The notes under the pieces: model-generated | Database searches by the model: none | Seen by the model: the letters and a program-made list of their open reading frames with translations, nothing else | Told to the model about the DNA's origin: nothing | Source: Roseicyclus sp965662675 | Lineage (GTDB): Bacteria; Pseudomonadota; Alphaproteobacteria; Rhodobacterales; Rhodobacteraceae | Assembly: GCF_965662675.1 (NCBI RefSeq) | Contig: NZ_CBFIIK010000021.1 | Coordinates: 1 to 28,232, forward strand | DNA length: 28,232 bases | Reading direction: 5' to 3' | Translations under genes and position numbers: made by a program | Shown here: one piece after another, positions 1 through 7,844 of the stretch | Position numbering within the stretch: position 1 is the first letter of the stretch | Layout of the letters: each line of letters opens with the position of its first letter

Positions 1-456
1 CTGTCCCCCGTAGACATCGCGACGCGACTCTTGCGGAGCATGCCCGAGAATGCGGCGCAACGCCCATGCAGGCACGACGCGCAGATTTGTTGAAGATTTC
101 GGTGTCCGGCCAACGATATAATGGAAACAGCTGACCAGCCACATGTTGCGGGCGGCGATGCAGCATTTCACACATGGCGGGCTGGGTGCAGCACCATGGC
201 GCCCCTTTGGGCAGATTTGCGTTGCAAATTGCCAGCCGGTCGATGGACGCCGTCTACCATCACCGCCCAAACCCAAGCACCGCTGGCCTGACATCGCGGG
301 ACTATGCGGTGCCGGCTCAAGGACGCCTTACATGCAATGCAACTTCGCAAAACCGGTCATTGGTGCATGGTTCAACAATTGCGGTAGCGCGCGATCGGCA
401 GCGGCGATTGGCGCTTCACATCTCTGCGGTTGAGCCGCTTGGTTGCGCCCTCCTTG
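1..456. other. No recognisable gene at left edge
   Basis: Several short open frames exist on both strands, but none has a convincing ribosome binding site, codon bias or recognisable family. A TATAAT hexamer sits at 117-122 without a properly spaced -35 box. On the minus strand a frame runs off the left edge, but it is too short to judge. This is the downstream side of kduD; I see no strong terminator there. It may be decayed mobile-element DNA, but I cannot show that. Confidence 0.5.
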
Positions 457-1212
457 CTACCGCGCGAGCCAGCCGCCATCGACCGGCAAGGTGATCCCGG
501 TCACATAGCGGGCCGCCGGCGAGGCAAGGAAAGTGACTGCTCCCGCGATATCGCCGGCCTCGGCCCAGCGCCCGGCCGGGATACGGTCCAAGATCGCCTT
601 ATTGCGCTCGGGGTCGGCACGCAGGGCTTCTGTATTGTTTGTCACGACATAACCCGGCGCCACGGCGTTCACGGTGATGCCATTTGCCGCCCATTCGTTC
701 GACAAGATCTTGGTCAGCCCCGCGACCCCGCTTTTTGAAGATGTATAGGAGGGGATGCGGATACCGCCCTGAAACGACAGGAGCGACGCGATATTGACAA
801 TGCTACCCGACCGCCCCTCGGCCATGCAGGCCCGCGCAAAGGCCTGGCAGAGGAAGAAGACGACCTTGAGGTTGATGTCCATCACCGCGTCCCAGTCCTC
901 TTCGGTGAAGTCGATACTGTCGGCGCGGCGGATGATCCCGGCATTGTTGACCAGCGTGTCGACCGGGCCAAAGCGGTCACGGGCCTCGGCGAAGGCGGCC
1001 TGCGCGCCCGCCACCGTGGCCAGATCCGAATGGACGGCATCGAAACGGCCGCCCGCAGCCACCACCAGCGCGGCGGTCTCGTCCATCGCCGAGCGTCCCA
1101 CGCCGATGACATGGGCGCCGTGACCCGCCATGTCGACAGCGATCGCCTGACCGATCCCGGTATTGGCACCCGTCACCAACACCCGCGTGCCCTCCAGCGA
1201 GAAGCGGTTCAT
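457..1212 (-). CDS. kduD: KduD-type 2-dehydro-3-deoxy-D-gluconate 5-dehydrogenase (SDR)
   Basis: Cytoplasmic short-chain dehydrogenase of 251 aa, the normal length for KduD. It should reduce 2,5-diketo-3-deoxygluconate to 2-keto-3-deoxygluconate (KDG) with NAD(P)H. The Rossmann motif TGANTGIG is at residues 14-21, NNAG at 89-92, and the catalytic tetrad is N114, S143, Y156 and K160. The C-terminal LPVDGGW is typical of the family. The ATG overlaps the kduI stop as ATGA (1209-1212), so the two are probably translationally coupled; a G-rich Shine-Dalgarno lies inside the end of kduI. Adjacent KduI makes the assignment strong, because these two enzymes act consecutively. It is the last gene of the leftward operon. 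Substrate specificity is inferred from family and context; other SDRs of this type act on related 3-keto or 5-keto sugar acids. Confidence 0.9.
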   Translation of the reverse strand: MNRFSLEGTRVLVTGANTGIGQAIAVDMAGHGAHVIGVGRSAMDETAALVVAAGGRFDAVHSDLATVAGAQAAFAEARDRFGPVDTLVNNAGIIRRADSIDFTEEDWDAVMDINLKVVFFLCQAFARACMAEGRSGSIVNIASLLSFQGGIRIPSYTSSKSGVAGLTKILSNEWAANGITVNAVAPGYVVTNNTEALRADPERNKAILDRIPAGRWAEAGDIAGAVTFLASPAARYVTGITLPVDGGWLAR

Positions 1213-2039
1213 CGCAGGTCCCCCATCCCCACCATCTCGACGTCAGTGTAATCGACATTGTCGCCGGCCATGCACCAGATGAAGCTGTAATTGGCGGTCC
1301 CGGCACCGCAATGGATCGACCATGGCGGCGACAGCACCGCCTGCTCGTTGCGGACCACAAGGTGGCGCGTCTCGGACGGCTCGCCCATGAGGTGGATCAC
1401 GTTCTGCCCCTCGGGCAGATCGATGTAGAGATAGGCCTCTGACCGGCGCTCATGCAGGTGGGCGGGCATCGTGTTCCAGGTCGAGCCGGGGCCAAGCTTG
1501 GTCAGCCCGATGACGAGTTGGCAGCTTTCCATGACGGCGGGATGCACGAACTGGTAGATCACCCGCTCGTTCGAGGTGTCGCGCCCGCCAAGGGGCACCT
1601 GTGCCGCGTCCTCGATGGTGATCAACCGCGCGGGAATGGCGCGGTGCGCGGGGGCCGACAACACGTAGAACCGCGCGCCCTTGCCCGAGACCGTGACCGG
1701 CCCGGACCCCATGCCTAGGTAGAGCATATCGCAACGGCCGAGCGTGAAGCTTTCGCCCCCCGCCTCGACCGTGCCCGTCCCCTCGCCCACGTTGACCAGC
1801 GTCGCCTCGCGCCGGTCAAGCCAAGAGGCGGTGCCGGTCTCGGCCACGTGGTCGATGATCAACGGCCCATCCGATGGCACCACACCGCCGACGATTATCC
1901 TGTCGTATTGCGAATAGGCCAGATGGACCGTGCCGGGCTTGAACAGTTCCTCGAGCAAGAACTCGGCCCGAAGCTCCGTTGTGTCCATCATCTTGGCGTG
2001 GCGCGGGTCGATGGCGCGTCTGAGTGTTGTTTCTTGCAT
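1209..2039 (-). CDS. kduI: KduI, 5-keto-4-deoxyuronate (4-deoxy-L-threo-5-hexosulose-uronate) ketol-isomerase
   Basis: Cupin-fold aldose-ketose isomerase of 276 aa, the usual length. It converts the open-chain 5-keto-4-deoxyuronate released from unsaturated uronates into 2,5-diketo-3-deoxygluconate, the KduD substrate. The conserved zinc-site segment AHLHERRSEAYLY gives H194, H196 and E201, with H243 in SIHCGAG as the fourth ligand; these match the metal ligands I remember for E. coli KduI shifted by two positions. GGVVPSDGP and the C-terminal MAGDNVDYTDVE are also family hallmarks. A clear GGAGGG ribosome binding site precedes the ATG. It follows the MATE gene after 69 bp and overlaps kduD by 4 bp. 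Chemically the isomerisation removes the C2 stereocentre that distinguishes alginate-derived from pectin/GAG-derived substrate, which matters for this locus. Confidence 0.95.
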   Translation of the reverse strand: MQETTLRRAIDPRHAKMMDTTELRAEFLLEELFKPGTVHLAYSQYDRIIVGGVVPSDGPLIIDHVAETGTASWLDRREATLVNVGEGTGTVEAGGESFTLGRCDMLYLGMGSGPVTVSGKGARFYVLSAPAHRAIPARLITIEDAAQVPLGGRDTSNERVIYQFVHPAVMESCQLVIGLTKLGPGSTWNTMPAHLHERRSEAYLYIDLPEGQNVIHLMGEPSETRHLVVRNEQAVLSPPWSIHCGAGTANYSFIWCMAGDNVDYTDVEMVGMGDLR

Positions 2040-2108
2040 GGGTCCCTCCGTGGTTATCTTAATTGGTGCGGCACCTGGGCGGGCCGGATCATGGGGTATG
2101 GGGGTGGA

Positions 2109-3473
2109 TCAGACGGGTATCTCCCGCGCTTTCCAGTCGCCCCGGAACAGGCGCAGGTGAAAGGCCGGGGCCTTCACGAATTCATCCAGCAGCAGGATCG
2201 ACAAGACCAAGACCGCCGGCAGGTTGAGATAGAGGACAGCAAGAGCTGTGGCCGGCACCTTGAACAGCCATTGCGACCAGACGAAGACATGCATGACGTA
2301 GACGGTGTCTCCGCTGGCCCTGAGCGTGTTGCCGCAAATCGCGTTCGAGCCCTTTGGAAACGGCAGAAGCAGAAGGATAGGCAAAAACGAGGCGATGATC
2401 GCGCGGGTCTCAAGCGTGAGGCCAGGATAGAGCCAGTTGGCCAGCACACAAACCGCAAGATAGACTGCAGCCACCAGCGCCGCCGCCCAGAAGGCTGCCC
2501 GCCACGCACCGACAAGAAACCGCTCCAGCACCTCGGGCGGGCGATGCTGACCCAGCAATTGCGCCACGATGATGCCGGTGGCCTGCGCCCAAGACATCCC
2601 CACCGTTCCGGCCATCACGATCCAGGGCAGGATCAGGGTCAGCGCAGCGAACTCGTTGAGGCTCAGCCGCGCATAGATCAGGGCGCAGACATGGGTCGCA
2701 GCAACGGCGCTGATGAACGTCGCGGCGATCGGCAGTGAGAAGATGAGGTGCCGTCGCCATGTGGCCGCGAAACCGCCATTGCGCCAGCCGCGCGCCGTTC
2801 GCCACGCCCCTGACAGCGCCCGCACTCGTAGTGCAAGGAACCCGACCTGTACCAGCGCGGCCAGCACGCTACCCACGGCCGCGCCGACCAGCCCAAGCGC
2901 CGGTGCCCCGAAAAGCCCGTGGATCAAGACCACGCTGATGCCCACGTTGACCGGAAGGGCCACAAAATAGCTGTATAGCGGCAACCGCGTGTTGCCGCAG
3001 CCGTTGAGGAAACTGGTCAGCGCTTGACCGACGGCCTCGGCCAAGATCACCAGCACAAAGACAGACAGGTAATCAAAGGCCAGCATCGCCACTTCTGCGC
3101 TCGGGGCCAAGGCCCCGATCAACGGCCGGCCCGCCAGCAAGATGATGCACAGCCCGGCAACCCCCACCGCTAGGCTGGTGGCCAGCCCCGCGGCAAAGGT
3201 CGAACGCAGAAAGACCGCGTCGCCTGTCCCGAAGGCTTGCGCGGCTCGGATCTGCATGGCGTTCGCAAAGGCCAGGATCGTGCCGAGCACAAGCCCCGAG
3301 ATCGCCGCCGCCAATCCCATCGCAGAAAGCGCCACCTCACCCAGCCCCGACACGAGGTAAGTGTCGATCACCACAATGCCGTGAAGCATCATTGCCTTGG
3401 CCATCATCGGCCAAGCCATGTCGAATACTGACCGCGTGCCGGGGGCGACCCGCTCGGATTCGGAAAGCGTCAT
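2109..3473 (-). CDS. MATE-family multidrug/metabolite efflux transporter
   Basis: Integral membrane protein of 454 aa, the normal MATE length, with about twelve hydrophobic segments in two homologous halves. The start was placed at the ATG at 3473, 25 bp after the regulator's stop, with an AGGG-type ribosome binding site; a longer open frame reaches 3683 but its extra 70 residues are basic, proline-rich and overlap the regulator in another frame. Visible family features are the N-terminal PMMAKAMMLHGIVVIDTYLV, then GLGEVALSAMGLA, and the NGCGNTRLPLY stretch in the first half, repeated as CGNTLRASGDTVYVMH in the second. MATE proteins export organic cations or metabolites by Na+ or H+ antiport. 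Its place inside a uronate operon, cotranscribed with regulator and kduI, is unusual and suggests export of a pathway intermediate or toxic by-product; this is inference. Confidence 0.85.
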   Translation of the reverse strand: MTLSESERVAPGTRSVFDMAWPMMAKAMMLHGIVVIDTYLVSGLGEVALSAMGLAAAISGLVLGTILAFANAMQIRAAQAFGTGDAVFLRSTFAAGLATSLAVGVAGLCIILLAGRPLIGALAPSAEVAMLAFDYLSVFVLVILAEAVGQALTSFLNGCGNTRLPLYSYFVALPVNVGISVVLIHGLFGAPALGLVGAAVGSVLAALVQVGFLALRVRALSGAWRTARGWRNGGFAATWRRHLIFSLPIAATFISAVAATHVCALIYARLSLNEFAALTLILPWIVMAGTVGMSWAQATGIIVAQLLGQHRPPEVLERFLVGAWRAAFWAAALVAAVYLAVCVLANWLYPGLTLETRAIIASFLPILLLLPFPKGSNAICGNTLRASGDTVYVMHVFVWSQWLFKVPATALAVLYLNLPAVLVLSILLLDEFVKAPAFHLRLFRGDWKAREIPV

Positions 3474-3498
3474 CGCAGCCCTGTCCGCGGTCGAGACG

Positions 3499-4233
3499 TC
3501 ATTTGGGCGGCATCCGCGGTGCGAACGGGGCGTCGGGGGCTTCGGTATGATCGGGTTCGAAGAAATCGGAATTGGTGCGGGCGATGGCGTCGATGGTCTC
3601 GTCAAGCCGCGATAGGTGCAGTGTACCCGCCGCGACCGCCGCGGCCGTGTCACCCCGCAAGATCGCCGCGACGATCTGTTCATGGTCCTCGAGCAAGGTC
3701 GGCATACGCTCTTCCTTGGACAAGCTCAAAAGGCACAGCCTGTCCACCTTGGCCTTTTCTTGCGAGATGACCTCGAAGGCGAAATCGACCTGCGCGACCT
3801 CGCATAGCTGACGGTGAAACTCGTAGTCGAGCGCCCCGAACAGCCTGTAGTCATTGGAAGCGACGGCGGCACGCTGATCGTCCAGACAGGCCGACAACTT
3901 CGCGCTGTCCCCGCGATCGCACCAGTCGCATGCACGACGCAGCACCTCGAACTCGACCGCCGCACGCACGAAACGCGCCTTGGACACTTCCCGCAACGAA
4001 AAGCCCCGCACCGAGGTCGCACGTTGTGGTCGGATCACCAGCAGATCGAGGTTGTCGAGCCGGCTGAATGCGTCGCGCACGGGCTGGCGCGACACGCCGA
4101 ACCGCGCGGCGATCTCGGCCTCCGAGATCTTGTCGCCCGGCTTCAGCCTCAACGAGGTGATTTCGGCATGCAGGTAGTCGAAGATGTCGTCGACGCTGGT
4201 GCGTCGATCCCTTGCTTGAACGACATGAGCCAT
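3499..4233 (-). CDS. GntR-family (FadR subfamily, FCD domain) transcriptional regulator
   Basis: DNA-binding regulator of 244 aa. The winged helix-turn-helix spans about residues 11-80, with the recognition region ARFGVSRQPVRDAFSRL. The FCD effector domain follows (about 85-215), with the expected metal-ligand pattern D136, H140, H184 and H206. The start was set at ATG 4233 because AACCGGAAAGGGG gives a strong ribosome binding site; an in-frame upstream start at 4305 lacks one. It lies between the enolase gene and the MATE gene in the same orientation, so it is probably autoregulated with the operon. FCD regulators typically bind small carboxylates or sugar acids, and relatives such as UxuR/ExuR respond to uronates. 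The paired CTAGTAT elements at 5645-5680 are the obvious operator candidate, probably controlling both divergent operons. Confidence 0.9.
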   Translation of the reverse strand: MAHVVQARDRRTSVDDIFDYLHAEITSLRLKPGDKISEAEIAARFGVSRQPVRDAFSRLDNLDLLVIRPQRATSVRGFSLREVSKARFVRAAVEFEVLRRACDWCDRGDSAKLSACLDDQRAAVASNDYRLFGALDYEFHRQLCEVAQVDFAFEVISQEKAKVDRLCLLSLSKEERMPTLLEDHEQIVAAILRGDTAAAVAAGTLHLSRLDETIDAIARTNSDFFEPDHTEAPDAPFAPRMPPK

Positions 4234-4329
4234 GGCTTCAAACCCCTTTCCGGTTGCAGCGTCCGCAGCACACCCCCTGCGAGCCGGCAAAGATCGTGCG
4301 GTCACTTACATACTGAAGCATTGGTTTCA

Positions 4330-5592
4330 TTACCATCGTGGCACCTTCCTTTCGAAGTTCGGCCGGTACTTGCGGATCTCCTCGGTATCGTCGCGGTCGA
4401 TGACCATTGCACGCCGGTACAGCGCGTGAAGCTCGGCCACCGCCTCGTGATCCAATTCCACGCCAAGCCCCGGCCCCTCGGGCACCTGAACGGCCCCGTT
4501 GCGAAAGGTCGGGCGGCCGCCCTTCACGATCTCCTTCGTCGACCATGGGTAATGGGTGTCGCAATCATAGGTCAGGTTCGGCGTCGCGGCCGCGACATGG
4601 CACATTGCGGCCAAGGAAATGCCGAGGTGAGAGTTGGAATGCATGGACACGCCAAGCCCCGCCGCGCGGCACATCTCGCCTAGGTGGACCGCGCCTGTAG
4701 CACCACGCCAGTAATGGTGATCGGACAAGACGATCTGCACAGCATCGGTCTTGACTGCCTCGATCAGCTGTTCGAACTCAACCACGACAAGGTTGGTGGC
4801 CAGCGGCATGTCGGTCTGCGCCGAAAGCTCGGCCATCGCCGCCAATCCCGGCACCGGGTCCTCGAGATACTCCAGCACCCCCGCCTCGGTCCCGCCCAGC
4901 GCATCGATGACCTTAAGTGCCGTGGGCACCGTCCACGCCCCCATCGGGTCGATCCGTAGCCCGTGGCCGGGAAAGGCCTCGCGCAGCTTCAGCATGGTCT
5001 CGACTTCCAGCTCAGGTTCCAACACACCGCCCTTCACCTTCCATGAGGAGAAACCGTATTCCCCGTGGAACGCGCGGGCCTGTTCGACGAGGGCATCGGG
5101 CGTCATCACCTCGCCCATGATGTCGGGACCGAAAGTCAGGTCTTGCTTGGCGAATTTGAAAAAGAGATAGCCGCCAAACGGAATCGTCTTGCGCACCGCA
5201 CCCCCAAGCAAATCGTAGAGCGGGCGGCCGACCTCTTTACCGCGCAGGTCGAGACAGGCGATCTCGAAGGCGCTGTAGACAACATCGACGACTTTGTGAT
5301 CGGCCAGCGCCGTCGGGGCATTCACACCGCCCGCATTCGGCAGCGCCGCCTCTACCCGCACGCGCAGATCACGCAAATCATAGGGGTCCAACCCCTCAAG
5401 CCGCCGCGCGACCTTCTGCAATCCAGTCAGCGTGCGCGTAGCGCCATAGGTTTCGGACAGACCCACCAAACCAGTATCCGTCCGCACCTCGATCACCGAG
5501 CGCAGGAAGACGGACGGATGCACGCCCTTGAGGTTGGCCAGCGGCACATCCGGTATCGCGATCGGCGTAACGGTGACGTCAACGACTTTCAT
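4330..5592 (-). CDS. Enolase-superfamily acid-sugar dehydratase, glucarate dehydratase-like
   Basis: Cytoplasmic Mg-dependent dehydratase of 420 aa. The catalytic layout is that of the glucarate dehydratase subgroup: KxK at K185/K187 in WKVKGG, metal ligands D215 (RIDPMGAW), E244 (LEDP) and N267 (ATNLVV), D291, and the general base H318 in MHSNSH. These enzymes remove water from aldarates such as D-glucarate to give 5-keto-4-deoxyglucarate. A GGAGAGG ribosome binding site precedes the ATG, the first gene of the leftward operon. Sequence between motifs differs from textbook GudD as I remember it, so the true substrate may be another aldarate or aldonate. Its position upstream of a GntR regulator and kduID ties it to uronate metabolism, but the standard alginate and pectin pathways need no such dehydratase. 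Confidence 0.85.
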   Translation of the reverse strand: MKVVDVTVTPIAIPDVPLANLKGVHPSVFLRSVIEVRTDTGLVGLSETYGATRTLTGLQKVARRLEGLDPYDLRDLRVRVEAALPNAGGVNAPTALADHKVVDVVYSAFEIACLDLRGKEVGRPLYDLLGGAVRKTIPFGGYLFFKFAKQDLTFGPDIMGEVMTPDALVEQARAFHGEYGFSSWKVKGGVLEPELEVETMLKLREAFPGHGLRIDPMGAWTVPTALKVIDALGGTEAGVLEYLEDPVPGLAAMAELSAQTDMPLATNLVVVEFEQLIEAVKTDAVQIVLSDHHYWRGATGAVHLGEMCRAAGLGVSMHSNSHLGISLAAMCHVAAATPNLTYDCDTHYPWSTKEIVKGGRPTFRNGAVQVPEGPGLGVELDHEAVAELHALYRRAMVIDRDDTEEIRKYRPNFERKVPRW

Positions 5593-5644
5593 GGCCTCTC
5601 CATGTCCTTCGTGCCGTTGCTTGGCACGGATCGAATCCGATTTG

Positions 5645-5680
5645 AAGACTAGTATTCCACATTTAAGACTAGTATACCAG
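5645..5680. promoter_or_regulatory. Probable GntR operator: two direct repeats 20 bp apart in divergent promoter region
   Basis: The 10-mer AAGACTAGTA occurs at 5645-5654 and again at 5665-5674, exactly 20 bp (about two helical turns) apart. The second copy extends to CTAGTATACCAG, a near-palindrome of the kind bound by FadR/UxuR-subfamily regulators; the first reads CTAGTATTCCAC. The pair sits in the 155-bp gap between the divergent enolase and ABC-ATPase genes. Assignment to the GntR protein encoded at 3499-4233 is inference. Confidence 0.6.
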
Positions 5681-5747
5681 TTACAACTTTAGGCGAATCG
5701 AACCACCGTGCCGGGCGGCGGCGACACCAAGAGACGAGGGCGGACGC

Positions 5748-6851
5748 ATGGCGGGAGTGACGCTTAACGGTATCGTGAAGGCCTATGGCGCCTTGCAGGT
5801 CGTGCACGGTATCGACCTCGAAGTGGCGGAGAAGGAATTCGTCGTCCTTGTCGGCCCTTCCGGATGCGGAAAATCCACCACGCTGCGCATGATCGCCGGG
5901 CTGGAGGAGATCAGCGATGGCGATCTGACGATTGATGGGCGCCGCATGAATCGCGTTGCGCCCAAGGATCGCGACGTCGCGATGGTGTTCCAGAACTACG
6001 CGCTCTACCCCCATCTCAACGTCGCCGACAACATCGCCTTCGGCCTGCGCATCCGCCGCGAACCCAAGGACCGGATCGCAGCCTCCGTCGAAGAGGTAGC
6101 TGCCATTCTGGGCCTTCGCGAATATCTCGACAGACGCCCAGCCGATTTGTCGGGTGGTCAACGCCAGCGCGTCGCCATGGGCCGTGCCATCGTGCGCCGG
6201 CCCAAGGTCTTTTTGTTCGACGAACCCCTGTCCAACCTCGACGCCAAGCTGCGCACACAGATGCGCGCCGAAATCAAGCGGCTGCACAACCGCCTTGGCG
6301 TGACCTCGATCTACGTCACACATGACCAGGTCGAGGCGATGACGTTGGCGGACCGGATCGTCGTCATGCATGACGGTCGGATCGAACAGATCGGCACGCC
6401 GATGGAGCTGTTCCTCAATCCCGCCAATACCTTCGTCGCGGCGTTCCTCGGAGCGCCGCCGATGAATATGGTCAAGGGCCGCATTGTGCCGGGCGAAGCG
6501 CACCTCGCCGCTGCAGTGCTGGGCCAGAAAATCACCCTGCCCGATATCGCCGCTCTGCGCGATGGCGTCGGACGCGACGTGATTATCGGCATCAGGCCAG
6601 AGTTCGCGGCGATTGCGGATGACACCGTCACCGACCGCGTCTGCATCGATGTCGATCTCGTGGAAACCCTCGGCTCCGAAGCCCTCATCCACGCCTCGCT
6701 GGCCGGGGAACCCTTCGTCATCCGCACCGAGACGATGGGCCAGACAACTTCGCTCAACCATGTCAGCGGCTTCACCGTGCCCCCGCATTTGATCCGCGTC
6801 TTCGACGCCGAGACCGGGGCCGCCCTACCCGGTCAGGTCAGCGCCGCATGA
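5748..6851 (+). CDS. ABC transporter ATPase, MalK/UgpC/MsmK (AlgS-like) family
   Basis: Nucleotide-binding subunit of 367 aa for a carbohydrate importer; it acts as a homodimer on the cytoplasmic face. Walker A GPSGCGKST is at 36-44, Q-loop Q82, signature LSGGQ at 134-138, Walker B VFLFDEP at 154-160 and switch H192. The C-terminal 130 residues form the OB-fold/TOBE regulatory domain typical of MalK relatives (GIRPEF motif). A GAGGG ribosome binding site precedes the ATG. It is the first gene of the rightward operon and overlaps the next permease by ATGA (6848-6851). The gene set matches the AlgS-AlgM1-AlgM2-AlgQ alginate-oligosaccharide importer of Sphingomonas and its Agrobacterium counterpart next to the PL15 lyase gene. 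Confidence 0.93.
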   Translation: MAGVTLNGIVKAYGALQVVHGIDLEVAEKEFVVLVGPSGCGKSTTLRMIAGLEEISDGDLTIDGRRMNRVAPKDRDVAMVFQNYALYPHLNVADNIAFGLRIRREPKDRIAASVEEVAAILGLREYLDRRPADLSGGQRQRVAMGRAIVRRPKVFLFDEPLSNLDAKLRTQMRAEIKRLHNRLGVTSIYVTHDQVEAMTLADRIVVMHDGRIEQIGTPMELFLNPANTFVAAFLGAPPMNMVKGRIVPGEAHLAAAVLGQKITLPDIAALRDGVGRDVIIGIRPEFAAIADDTVTDRVCIDVDLVETLGSEALIHASLAGEPFVIRTETMGQTTSLNHVSGFTVPPHLIRVFDAETGAALPGQVSAA

Positions 6852-7831
6852 GCACCCGCCCCAACATGCGCGCCGCCCCCGGCGAGGCGCCGGCCACCCG
6901 GAACCGGGCGATGCAACCCGGGCGCCTGCAGCGCGTGGGCGATCATCTGCGCCGCGAATGGCAGCTTTACGTCTTGTTGCTCCCCACGATCATCTGGCTG
7001 CTCTTGTTCCTCTACAAGCCCATGTATGGGCTTCAAATCGCCTTCAAGGACTACTCCATTTTCCGCGGGATCGAGGGTAGCCCGTGGATCGGCTTCGAGC
7101 ATTTCGAGACGCTCTTCAGCAACGACCAGTTCCTGCGCGCTGTCCGCAACACCGTGATCATCTCCGCCTATAGCCTGCTGATCGGCTTCCCAGTCCCGAT
7201 CCTGCTGGCGCTGATGTTCAACGAGGTGCTCAGCCAGTGGTTCCGCAAAACCACGCAAACCATCGTCTACCTGCCCCACTTCATCTCGTCGGTGATCATC
7301 GCAGGCATCGTGATCACCGCGTTTTCGCCCTCGGCGGGTATCGTGAACACGGTGCTGGGATGGTTGGGGCTGGACCCGGTCTATTTCCTGATCCGGCCCG
7401 AATGGTTCCGGCCGATCTTCATCGGCACCGGCATCTGGCAAGAGGCGGGTTTCCAGTCGATCGTCTATCTTGCCGCTATCGCAGGTGTCTCGCCGACGCT
7501 TTACGAAAGCGCGGTGGTCGACGGCGCGAGCCGCTGGCAGATGATGTGGAAGATCACGATCCCGTCGATCCTGCCCACCATCATCATCATGCTGATCATC
7601 CGCATCGGCAACCTGATGGAAGTCTCCTTCGAGATGATCATTTTGCTATACCAGCCCGCCACCTACGAGACGGCGGATGTGGTCAATACCTTCATCTATC
7701 GGCAGGGCATTCAGGGCGGTCAATACGACCTGGCCGCCGCTGCGGGGCTGTTCAACGCGGTCGTGGCCTTCGTGCTGGTGATCACCGCGAATGCCATCTC
7801 CAAGCGCTACTCGCGCACCAGCCTGTGGTGA
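6848..7831 (+). CDS. Sugar ABC transporter permease, LplB/AlgM1-like
   Basis: Inner-membrane permease of 327 aa with a basic cytoplasmic N-terminus followed by six predicted membrane spans starting near residue 40. The sequence KPMYGLQIAFKDYS is typical of the LplB branch of carbohydrate permeases. The ATPase-docking EAA loop is at about 220-239 (ESAVVDGASRWQMMWKITIP). The gene starts inside the ATPase stop codon and is followed 13 bp later by the second permease. It should pair with that permease to form the channel for oligosaccharides delivered by the binding protein encoded at 8753-10300. Substrate is inferred from the neighbouring lyase. Confidence 0.92.
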   Translation: MSTRPNMRAAPGEAPATRNRAMQPGRLQRVGDHLRREWQLYVLLLPTIIWLLLFLYKPMYGLQIAFKDYSIFRGIEGSPWIGFEHFETLFSNDQFLRAVRNTVIISAYSLLIGFPVPILLALMFNEVLSQWFRKTTQTIVYLPHFISSVIIAGIVITAFSPSAGIVNTVLGWLGLDPVYFLIRPEWFRPIFIGTGIWQEAGFQSIVYLAAIAGVSPTLYESAVVDGASRWQMMWKITIPSILPTIIIMLIIRIGNLMEVSFEMIILLYQPATYETADVVNTFIYRQGIQGGQYDLAAAAGLFNAVVAFVLVITANAISKRYSRTSLW

Positions 7832-7844
7832 AGGAAGCAACGCG

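Noticed and set aside
1..142. Minus-strand frame at the left edge containing RRILGHAPQESRRDVYGG, faintly like a tyrosine-recombinase tail (LGHA...Y)
   Set aside because: Under 50 codons, no RHxxR-type motif upstream, moderate codon bias; similarity is probably chance.
3814..4683. Plus-strand open frame of 289 codons across the regulator and enolase genes
   Set aside because: Bridges two minus-strand genes and their intergenic gap; no motif.
5649..6788. Long minus-strand open frame of 379 codons opposite the ABC ATPase gene
   Set aside because: Antisense shadow of a clear gene; His/Asp/Gly/Arg-rich composition typical of reverse-frame reading in high-GC DNA and no family resemblance.
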